A DNA stretch of 64,000 bases from Flavobacteriaceae bacterium (lineage in GTDB: Bacteria; Bacteroidota; Bacteroidia; Flavobacteriales; Flavobacteriaceae). The notes under the pieces are model-generated. The model was not told where the DNA came from, searched no databases, and worked only from the letters and a program-made list of their open reading frames with translations. Of the stretch, positions 59,380 to 64,000 are shown piece after piece. How positions within the stretch are numbered: the stretch's first letter is position 1; every line of letters begins with the position of its first letter. The stretch covers positions 2,636,321-2,700,320 of the forward strand of contig CP031964.1 in the NCBI GenBank assembly GCA_003443635.1, in the 5' to 3' direction. The translations under genes were made by a program, and so were the position numbers.

Positions 59380-59516
59380 GTTTTACAACAATGGCTATAA
59401 TTCATTGTGGTGGAATTTTCCACAGAAAATCCTTACCTTTCAATCATCGCTTGGTTCTCGCGGAATGGTTCTAACGGACAATTCCACAACGAAACCATAG
59501 CCCAACCGTTAGAGCA
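59380..59516 (+). repeat. attC-like site 2
   Basis: Opens with GTTTTACAAC and closes with GTTAGAGCA (59508-59516). The inside folds: AACAATGGCTAT near the left pairs with ATAGCCCAACCGTT on the right, and GTGGTGGAATTTTCC pairs with GGACAATTCCAC. No repeat of this exact type elsewhere in the window. Confidence 0.65.
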
Positions 59517-59587
59517 CATTCAGCTGAAGCTGACTTGTGTTGTTACGTGCTTCGCACTATCTCCCCACAAGTGAAATATGCTCTAAC
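59508..59587 (+). other. Gene-less mini-cassette 1
   Basis: 80 nt bounded by GTTAGAGCA and its inverse TGCTCTAAC (59579-59587). Inside, ACTTGTG pairs with CACAAGT. No reading frame of useful size. It looks like a cassette whose gene was lost, or a cassette that never had one; the inner CTTCGCA...CCCCA resembles mini-cassette 2. Confidence 0.6.
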
Positions 59588-59866
59588 GACCTGCTAAACC
59601 AAATTGCTTAAAGCTCTTATATGAACTACAGCTCCAACTGACGCACTCAAGTGCTTAACGTGCCATAACAGTTGCTAAAAGCAATTTGATTCTGTCTCTT
59701 GAACTTTCAATCTAATTAATTTGACAAAATACGATTGTTTCACAATCTCTTTGATAACCAATAATTTGAGACACTAAACTCAACATTTGTCTATGTTCTC
59801 AAATTATTGTTGTTCAAATTTATTATCTTTTCCTTCGCAATACAGAACTGCGTTTAGCAGGTCGTT
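59585..59866 (+). repeat. Long separator repeat, copy B (attC-like, 282 nt)
   Basis: Outer arms AACGACCTGCTAAAC (59585-59599) and GTTTAGCAGGTCGTT (59852-59866) are exact 15-nt inverse copies separated by 252 nt. Nested stems are CAAATTGCTT / AAGCAATTTG, GATTGT-TTC-ACAATC, and CAATAATTTGAG (59759-59770) / CTCAAATTATTG (59798-59809). It shares its whole length with copies C and D. A TATCTTTT near the right end is a -7-like element 70-80 nt before the next gene. Confidence 0.85.
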
Positions 59867-59903
59867 GTGGTGCATTTACCACTCAAACTTCTGAATTGAA
59901 TAA

Positions 59904-60446
59904 ATGAAAAAACTAATATTTCGACTGACTTTACCTCTGACTTTAATTTCATTCGGAATTATTACAAAGTGGAGTTACGGAATTGTAATTGATGGAACTG
60001 ATGAATTCTTTTACGGATTTCCACTAATTTATAAATGTGATGGGTTTCACACATCTTTGTCAACACAATATTTTCTGACTGAAATGGCAATTAATTTGCT
60101 AATTTATTTTGCCTTTTGGTTAATAATAACTTGGACTATACACCGATTTTGGAAAATCAATATTCCTAAATTGATTTCTAAAATATTCTGGATTGGATTT
60201 GGAATTTTATTTTTAGGATTTGTATACTTATCAAGGGACTTGGGCGACCGATATAAAATAAAACGTGATTTTGATGTTAAAATCTTTGACAGTGGAATTT
60301 CAATTTTCGGAATCCACTCAACGGACAGAGAAAAATATCAATCTGAAATAGAAAAATTGGAATGGAAAATAAAAACGTCACCACAACATTGTATAACCGC
60401 AATTACGGCGGATTCGACTACGTCCGAATCCATTCGGAATTGCTAA
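59904..60446 (+). CDS. Small membrane protein, unknown (cassette gene 3)
   Basis: 180 aa with three membrane segments ('LIFRLTLPLTLISFGIITKWSYG', 'MAINLLIYFAFWLIITWTIHRFW', 'IFWIGFGILFLGFVYLS') and a charged C-terminal part. No family recognised. The bounding inverse repeats are GTTGTGGTG (59864-59872) and CACCACAAC (60379-60387). The second lies inside the reading frame, so the last ~22 residues ('SPQHCITAITADSTTSESIRNC') are encoded by the attC-like site and are probably not ancestral to the protein. Confidence 0.7.
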   Translation: MKKLIFRLTLPLTLISFGIITKWSYGIVIDGTDEFFYGFPLIYKCDGFHTSLSTQYFLTEMAINLLIYFAFWLIITWTIHRFWKINIPKLISKIFWIGFGILFLGFVYLSRDLGDRYKIKRDFDVKIFDSGISIFGIHSTDREKYQSEIEKLEWKIKTSPQHCITAITADSTTSESIRNC

Positions 60447-60543
60447 CGTCTGTGCTAAACCGAATTAGCGTCTAATGGCTAATCTAGCTAATGCCAGTAA
60501 ACTGGCAACGCTACTCGCCATAGCCGTGTGGCCATTGTGAATA
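60379..60543 (+). repeat. attC-like site 3 (includes a second copy of the short type)
   Basis: Opens with CACCACAAC, contains CGGATTCG / CGAATCC hairpin (within 60408-60431), then TGCCAG-TAAA-CTGGCA (60492-60507) and CTACTCGCC.TAGCCGTGTG shared with attC-like site 1. Compared with that site the hairpin bases differ but still pair. It ends at the start of mini-cassette 2. The middle, GTGCTAAACCGAATT, resembles the left end of the long repeats, so this may be two joined sites. Confidence 0.6.
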
Positions 60544-60612
60544 ATTCGCTAAAGGCGAACTTTGGTATGTGCTGCTTCGCAAGCTATACACCCCAAGGTA
60601 AATTGTTCACAA
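60535..60612 (+). other. Gene-less mini-cassette 2
   Basis: 78 nt between TTGTGAATAATT (60535-60546) and AATTGTTCACAA (60601-60612), inverse copies with one mismatch in 12. An inner stem ACTTTGG / CCAAGGT is present. No gene. Similar in size and inner motif to mini-cassette 1. Confidence 0.6.
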
Positions 60613-60613
60613 G

Positions 60614-60886
60614 ACAGCGCTAAACCAAATTAAATCTATTACTCCTTTCTAACTACCTCCTTTAGCGGCTCACGCTTAGAACTGTACACAACTTCTGCAA
60701 AAAGTAATTTGATTCTGTTTCTTGAACTCTCAAGCTAATAAATTTGATAAAGCACGATTGCCATACAATCTCTTTGATAACCAATAATTTGAGACCCTTA
60801 TCTTTATATTTAGTCATATTCTCAAATCATTGTTACTCAAATTTATTATCTTTTCGTTCGCAATACAGAACTACGTTTAGCGCTGT
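60614..60886 (+). repeat. Long separator repeat, copy C (attC-like, 273 nt)
   Basis: Outer arms ACAGCGCTAAAC (60614-60625) and GTTTAGCGCTGT (60875-60886), exact inverse copies. The arm sequence differs from copy B (CGACCTGCTAAAC) yet both ends changed together, so pairing is kept. The interior is the same as B and D: CAATAATTTGAG / CTCAAATCATTG stem, TATCTTTT, GCAATACAGAACT. Confidence 0.85.
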
Positions 60887-60910
60887 ATTGTGGGTAATTT
60901 AAACATACCA

Positions 60911-62062
60911 ATGAATAAACTGACAATAATTACACTTTGCTTATTCGTTTTGATGAGCTGTAATCGGAAAAACCCTAGGCAAAATGTGCCTGATTCGTTC
61001 GAGATTCAAATGGATTCAATATTCTCAGAATTCGATAATTTGAATTCCCCAGGTTACGCAATAGGAATATCGAAAAATGGAAATACTATATATAAGAATG
61101 GATATGGAGCGGCAAATTTAGATTACAATATCCCTATAGAAACAAATTCAGCTATTAGTATTGCTTCAGTTTCAAAACAATTTACTGCTGCTTGTATAGC
61201 TTTACTGATTATAGAAGATAAAATAACATTAGAAACTATTGCTGCTGATTATATTCCAGAGCTTAAAAAATATTCTGACACTCTTCGAATTAAGCACCTT
61301 ATCTATAATACAAGTGGACTTCAAGATTACAATAAAGTGAAAAGAAAAAGCGGGAAATCTTGGGTAACATTTAACTATTTTGATATTGAAGAATGCATCA
61401 ATACTTCTATCTCAGAGGATAGCTTACTCTTTAAACCGGGAGAACAATGGAACTATAGTAATGTCAATTTTATGCTTTTAACTAAAATTGTAGAAAAGGT
61501 AAGTGGGCAATCATTTAGTGACTTTATTAAAACAAGATTATTTCAACCACTTAATATGAACAATACCTTAATAAATGATGACATTACAAGTATTATAAAA
61601 AATAGGGTAACCCCTTATAATCCTAGAAATAAACTCTATTTGGACGCATATGCTGAACAAGGTTTCAAACTAAAAAATGAAGGGATGTACATACAACATT
61701 CGAGAAACTCACCTCATTATGGAGGTAGTGGTATAGTTTCTACAATAGATGACCTACTTAAGTGGACCTCAAATATGGAAACAAAGAAGTTTGGAGGGCA
61801 AAAATTTTATGACTTGATGCATAAAACAATGAAATTCAAACACGAAAGAAATAATCAAGCTTTTGGGTTGTATATCGGAAATTACAGAGATAGAAAAATA
61901 GTGGCTTGGGAAGGTGGAGATTATGGTATAAGTTCTCAGATTTTAAGATTTCCAGATGAAAACGTTTCAATAATCGTTTTATCTAATCTTGGTTCAGGTG
62001 AAGCTTCTAGGAAAGCGAATTCTATAGCCGATATTTTAATAGAAAAAGGTGTTTTGCAATAA
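60911..62062 (+). CDS. Beta-lactamase-fold serine hydrolase lipoprotein (cassette gene 4)
   Basis: 383 aa from ATG 60911 (MNKLTIITLCLFVLMSC, lipobox Cys 17); an ATG 21 nt upstream would spoil the signal peptide. Active-site motifs: S-x-x-K in 'ISIASVSKQFTAAC', Y-x-N in 'WNYSNVNFMLL', and a third motif region 'AWEGGDYGISSQIL' in place of K-T-G. It fits the class C-like esterase/D-peptidase group rather than a proven antibiotic lactamase. Bounded by TTGTGGGTAATTT (60888-60900) and its exact inverse (62063-62075), which starts right after the stop. Confidence 0.88.
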   Translation: MNKLTIITLCLFVLMSCNRKNPRQNVPDSFEIQMDSIFSEFDNLNSPGYAIGISKNGNTIYKNGYGAANLDYNIPIETNSAISIASVSKQFTAACIALLIIEDKITLETIAADYIPELKKYSDTLRIKHLIYNTSGLQDYNKVKRKSGKSWVTFNYFDIEECINTSISEDSLLFKPGEQWNYSNVNFMLLTKIVEKVSGQSFSDFIKTRLFQPLNMNNTLINDDITSIIKNRVTPYNPRNKLYLDAYAEQGFKLKNEGMYIQHSRNSPHYGGSGIVSTIDDLLKWTSNMETKKFGGQKFYDLMHKTMKFKHERNNQAFGLYIGNYRDRKIVAWEGGDYGISSQILRFPDENVSIIVLSNLGSGEASRKANSIADILIEKGVLQ

Positions 62063-62190
62063 AAATTACCCACAACAATGTGTGTATAAGTAATAAAACG
62101 ATAGTATAAATATAAAACAAAGATCAGTGCAAAACTGAAAATTTAGAGTGTAGAAATCCACTACTACTCATACGCCAGACCGTAATATAC
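62063..62190 (+). repeat. attC-like site 4
   Basis: Opens with AAATTACCCACAA, the inverse of cassette 4 start. GTATAAGTA on the left pairs, with one mismatch, with TACTCATAC on the right (about 62166-62174). The right end from GAAATCC to ACCGT (62153-62183) is repeated at 63845-63875. Ends near ACCGTAATATAC ahead of the next gene. Confidence 0.55.
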
Positions 62191-62204
62191 ATTAAGACAG
62201 ACTT

Positions 62205-62825
62205 ATGAATAATTTTAAATACGTATTAATAGCTCTAATTACCTTATCCGTTTTATTTTCTTGCAATAAAAAAAATGAAGAACGCACTAAATTGAAATTG
62301 TTTGAACAATATAATTCTGCATTAAAAAAAGGGGACGAAGATAAGTGGAGCTATACATCTGATACAATTAAGGTATGGTTTGATAACAAAAAAGGGAAGC
62401 CAAGTTTACGTATTAAAGGGAAAAAATCAACAGGAAAATGGAAAGAATGGGATGAAGAGATGCATTCATCTTCTTACTATGATACTATATGGTATGACCA
62501 AAGAGAAAATAGTATCAAGGGCTATTTTTATGAAAACAATGATTTTTATGAATTGATTGGAAAAGCCCCGACAAAAACACTTAGAACATATTGGCTAAAT
62601 CAAAACAATAAAATAAATGAAATTTTGATGTATTGGATTCCAGAAGAAAACACAACAACTGATCAGCATTTAAAGCCTATAGTTGAGTGGGCTATTTTGA
62701 ATGATTCTAGCGAAATAAAGCAATTATACCCAAATAATAGAATAGTACCTTCAAAGGAAAATGCTAAAAGGTGGAAAAATTTATTGAATAAATATAAAAT
62801 GTATACTAATAATGGCCATAAGTAA
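62205..62825 (+). CDS. Lipoprotein, unknown (cassette gene 5)
   Basis: 206 aa with lipoprotein signal MNNFKYVLIALITLSVLFSC (Cys 20). The body is charged with many aromatic residues ('WSYTSDTIKVWFDNKKGKPSLRIKGKKSTGKWKEWDEEMHSSSYYDTIWYDQRENSIKGYF'). No family recognised. Unlike its neighbours I found no convincing inverse-repeat pair at its ends beyond ACTTATG / CATAAGT, so this unit may be rearranged or fused. Confidence 0.72.
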   Translation: MNNFKYVLIALITLSVLFSCNKKNEERTKLKLFEQYNSALKKGDEDKWSYTSDTIKVWFDNKKGKPSLRIKGKKSTGKWKEWDEEMHSSSYYDTIWYDQRENSIKGYFYENNDFYELIGKAPTKTLRTYWLNQNNKINEILMYWIPEENTTTDQHLKPIVEWAILNDSSEIKQLYPNNRIVPSKENAKRWKNLLNKYKMYTNNGHK

Positions 62826-62893
62826 TTGCTTGTTATCGCCTACTTCTGAAAATCCTCGCGAATTTTCAGTTTGGTGTGTAATTGCGGTGTTGA
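62826..62893 (+). repeat. Structured spacer after cassette gene 5
   Basis: Contains an 8-bp perfect hairpin CTGAAAAT (62846-62853) / ATTTTCAG (62862-62869) and leads straight into long repeat copy D. It probably is the remnant of an attC-like site for cassette 5. The rest of the 374-nt gap to the next gene is copy D and a 32-nt leader. Confidence 0.5.
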
Positions 62894-63167
62894 GTGCTAA
62901 ACCAAATTAAGTTTCATTCCTCATTCTGACTATCGCCTTTTGCGGCTTACGCTTAGAACTGTACACAACTTCTGCAGAAAGTAATTTGATTCTGTTTCCT
63001 GAATTCTCAAAATAATGAATTTGACAAAGTACGATTACTATACAACCTCTTTGATAACCAATAATTTGAGGCACACCTTTTAACATTTAGTCAAATTCTC
63101 AAATCATTGTTACTCAAATTTAGTATCTTTTCATTCGCAATACAGAACTGCGTGAAGTGCTGTATTG
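62894..63167 (+). repeat. Long separator repeat, copy D (274 nt)
   Basis: Same interior as B and C over its full length (GTGCTAAACCAAATT at the left, CTGTACACAACTTCTGCA, CTTTGATAACCAATAATTTGAG split by its loop from CTCAAATCATTG, TATCTTTT, GCAATACAGAACT). Its outer arms no longer pair (left GAGTGCTAAACC, right GTGAAGTGCTGT), suggesting a hybrid of two copies joined by recombination. Confidence 0.8.
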
Positions 63168-63199
63168 TGCATCATTCGAGAAAAACCGCAAAAAATAAA

Positions 63200-63694
63200 A
63201 TGAAAGGAAAAATATTTATCACAATTTTGGCTTTGACCTTAGGTATTGTATCCTGCAAAAACAAAGGAACTTCTGTCACTAATTCAAATCCTACCACAGA
63301 AACAACTATCAAAAACGATAAGAATATGAACAGTTTTATATCAATATTTGAGATTCCAGCAACAGACATTTCAAGAGCGATTAACTTTTACAAAGAAATT
63401 TTAGGTGTCGAAATTGAAAAAATGGAATTCTCAGGAATAGAAATGGGCTTATTTCCCTACCAAGACCAAATGGTAACAGGAGTAATTATGAAAGGAGAAG
63501 GTTACGAACCTTCTGCCAAAGGAATTACTATTTATCTAAATGGTGGAGATAACTTGCAAACGATTCTTGATAAAATAGAAGGAAATGGCGGAAAAATTAT
63601 TGTTCCTAAAACACCTCACGCTGACGAGAGTGGATTTTTTGCAATTTTCCACGACTCGGAAGGAAACAAAATCGGACTTCATTCACCAAATTAA
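63200..63694 (+). CDS. VOC-fold (glyoxalase-like) lipoprotein (cassette gene 6)
   Basis: 164 aa from ATG 63200 (MKGKIFITILALTLGIVSC, lipobox Cys 19). A frame opening at 63107 would put unrelated residues encoded by the long repeat before the signal peptide, so it is rejected. After a Thr/Asn linker comes one VOC domain ('FISIFEIPATDISRAINFYKEILGVEIEKMEF', 'GGKIIVPKTPHADESGFFAIFHDSEGNKIGLHS'). VOC proteins are usually cytosolic; here it is predicted to be membrane-anchored. Unit ends: TTGTGC (63165-63170) and GCACAA (63707-63712), a short match. Confidence 0.85.
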   Translation: MKGKIFITILALTLGIVSCKNKGTSVTNSNPTTETTIKNDKNMNSFISIFEIPATDISRAINFYKEILGVEIEKMEFSGIEMGLFPYQDQMVTGVIMKGEGYEPSAKGITIYLNGGDNLQTILDKIEGNGGKIIVPKTPHADESGFFAIFHDSEGNKIGLHSPN

Positions 63695-63706
63695 AAAAGA
63701 GCGAAC

Positions 63707-63886
63707 GCACAACACGGTATATAGGTAATGTGGGTTTTTAGAGTAAATAATTAAGGTTTCATTCCTCTATCCCACTCGCAATAATTATATTTATGAACGA
63801 AACTAATAAATAAAATTAAGGCCGTTAGCAGACGTGCGAATTTCGAAATCCTGCTACTAGTCATACACTAAACCGTTAGTGATAAT
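63707..63886 (+). repeat. attC-like site 5
   Basis: Opens with GCACAACACGG after cassette gene 6. Its right part shares GAAATCC..CTACTA.TCATAC...ACCGT with attC-like site 4, and it contains two GTTAG boundaries, GTTAGCAGACG (63823-63833) and GTTAGTGATAATT (63875-63887). The second would be the first bases of a further cassette holding the TetR gene. Confidence 0.5.
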
Positions 63887-63900
63887 TTTAAATAATTATT

Positions 63901-63941
63901 TTACCGATCGTTTGGTAATTAATTCTTTTTAACTATATTTG
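63901..63941 (+). promoter_or_regulatory. TetR-gene promoter with overlapping operator-like palindrome
   Basis: TTG (63912-63914), 19 nt, TATATTTG (63934-63941): exact consensus, 4 nt before the ATG, so the mRNA is leaderless or nearly so. The dyad TTACCGATCGTTTGGTAA (63901-63918) covers the -33 element and has the ACC...GGT form common for TetR-type operators, implying autorepression. Confidence 0.75.
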
Positions 63942-63945
63942 CACT

Positions 63946-64000
63946 ATGAGACCACAGAAAGTATTAGACATTGAAATCTTAATAGGGTTGACTAAAGTTT
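63946..64000 (+). CDS. TetR/AcrR-family regulator, N-terminal fragment (cut by window edge)
   Basis: Only 18 residues are visible (MRPQKVLDIEILIGLTKV), matching the start of TetR-type helix-turn-helix proteins of the type 'vLD.e.L.gLtkvF..kGYe'. The family call rests on this short piece and on the operator-like palindrome over its promoter. It follows attC-like site 5 and may be either the next cassette gene or the right chromosomal flank. Confidence 0.6.
   Translation, partial: MRPQKVLDIEILIGLTKV

Larger units (their letters stand above)
57823..63886 (+). mobile_element. Integron-like gene-cassette array without a visible integrase
   Basis: Six plus-strand single-gene units plus at least two gene-less units. 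For most units the first bases (GTTGTAGCCA, GTTGTAAAAC, GTTAGAGCA, GTTGTGGTG, TTGTGAATAATT, TTGTGGGTAATTT) reappear inverted immediately after the gene. In integron cassettes the same relation exists because the attC site is cut and split between the two cassette ends. The separators are long hairpins of several sequence types. No tyrosine recombinase is encoded in the window, so in integron terms this is a cluster of attC-like sites lacking an integrase. The boundary with ordinary DNA is about 57.82 kb on the left and at least 63.88 kb on the right. Alternative: a set of unrelated insertions with structured intergenic repeats. Confidence 0.7.

Noticed and set aside
59585..63167. Long repeats as MITEs
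   Set aside because: Terminal arms differ between copies B and C but still pair within each copy; a MITE would keep constant ends. Not fully excluded, because copy D arms do not pair.
63107..63199. 31-residue extension of the VOC lipoprotein
   Set aside because: It is encoded by the long repeat and would bury the lipoprotein signal.
57823..63886. Reading the paired repeats as insertion-sequence ends
   Set aside because: No transposase is encoded, the end sequences differ for every gene, and no target duplications are evident. The integron-cassette model explains the pairs better.
57727..64000. CRISPR array
   Set aside because: Repeats are 50-280 nt, structured, few and separated by genes; there are no regular short repeats and spacers and no cas genes.

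Overview
The window is an AT-rich chromosome segment from a member of the Bacteroidetes, most likely a marine-type Flavobacteriaceae. The support is the 16S rRNA 5' part at the left edge, promoters of the Bacteroidetes form (TTG, about 19-20 nt, TAnnTTTG), 'MKK...SC' lipoproteins, split transketolase, a DUF3276/PUR protein, leucine dehydrogenase, a long NusB and a zeaxanthin-type carotenoid cluster.

Layout. 1-1.01 kb: 5' part of a 16S rRNA gene (minus) with two tandem promoters behind a duplicated leader. 1.5-4.9 kb: thrS-infC-rpmI-rplT, where infC appears to start at AUA. 4.9-12.3 kb: a secreted beta-propeller/amidohydrolase, a lipoprotein, a membrane class III cyclase, a secreted amidotransferase-like protein and an AI-2E-type permease. 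12.3-18.2 kb (minus): dnaB, accA, an EamA exporter, an LptF/G permease and tgt. 18.3-23.7 kb: two-subunit transketolase, an outer-membrane barrel, an FKBP lipoprotein with acidic calcium-type repeats, an S4 protein, a PRTase, aroK, tRNA-Lys and tRNA-Leu. 24.1-27.7 kb: crtI-crtB-crtZ-crtYcd. 27.6-37.0 kb (minus): TlpA-like thioredoxin, Crp/Fnr regulator, aconitase, MoxR ATPase and three SurA-like periplasmic folding factors, the first broken by a one-base slip in an A run. 37.2-57.7 kb: mixed core metabolism (guaB, ferritin, FMN-binding protein, porin, HMG-CoA lyase, pyrD, pepT, yajC, nusB, leucine dehydrogenase, ABC exporter, M14 peptidase, csaA).

57.8-63.9 kb is different. Six single-gene units all lie on the plus strand, separated by highly structured repeated DNA. 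In most units the bases just before the gene are an inverted copy of the bases just after it, and the sequence differs from unit to unit. The separators fold into long hairpins. Three full copies and one truncated copy of a roughly 275-bp separator are present; in two of them the outer arms differ in sequence but remain complementary. This is the architecture of integron cassettes with attC sites, but the core (mostly TTGT...) is atypical, the separators are unusually long, they carry a promoter-like motif next to each start codon, and no integrase gene is in the window. Four of the six cassette genes encode lipoproteins; the others are a racemase-like enzyme and a small membrane protein. I regard this integrase-less, promoter-carrying cassette array as the most interesting part of the window.

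The window ends inside a TetR-family gene with a self-operator-like palindrome over its -33 element.
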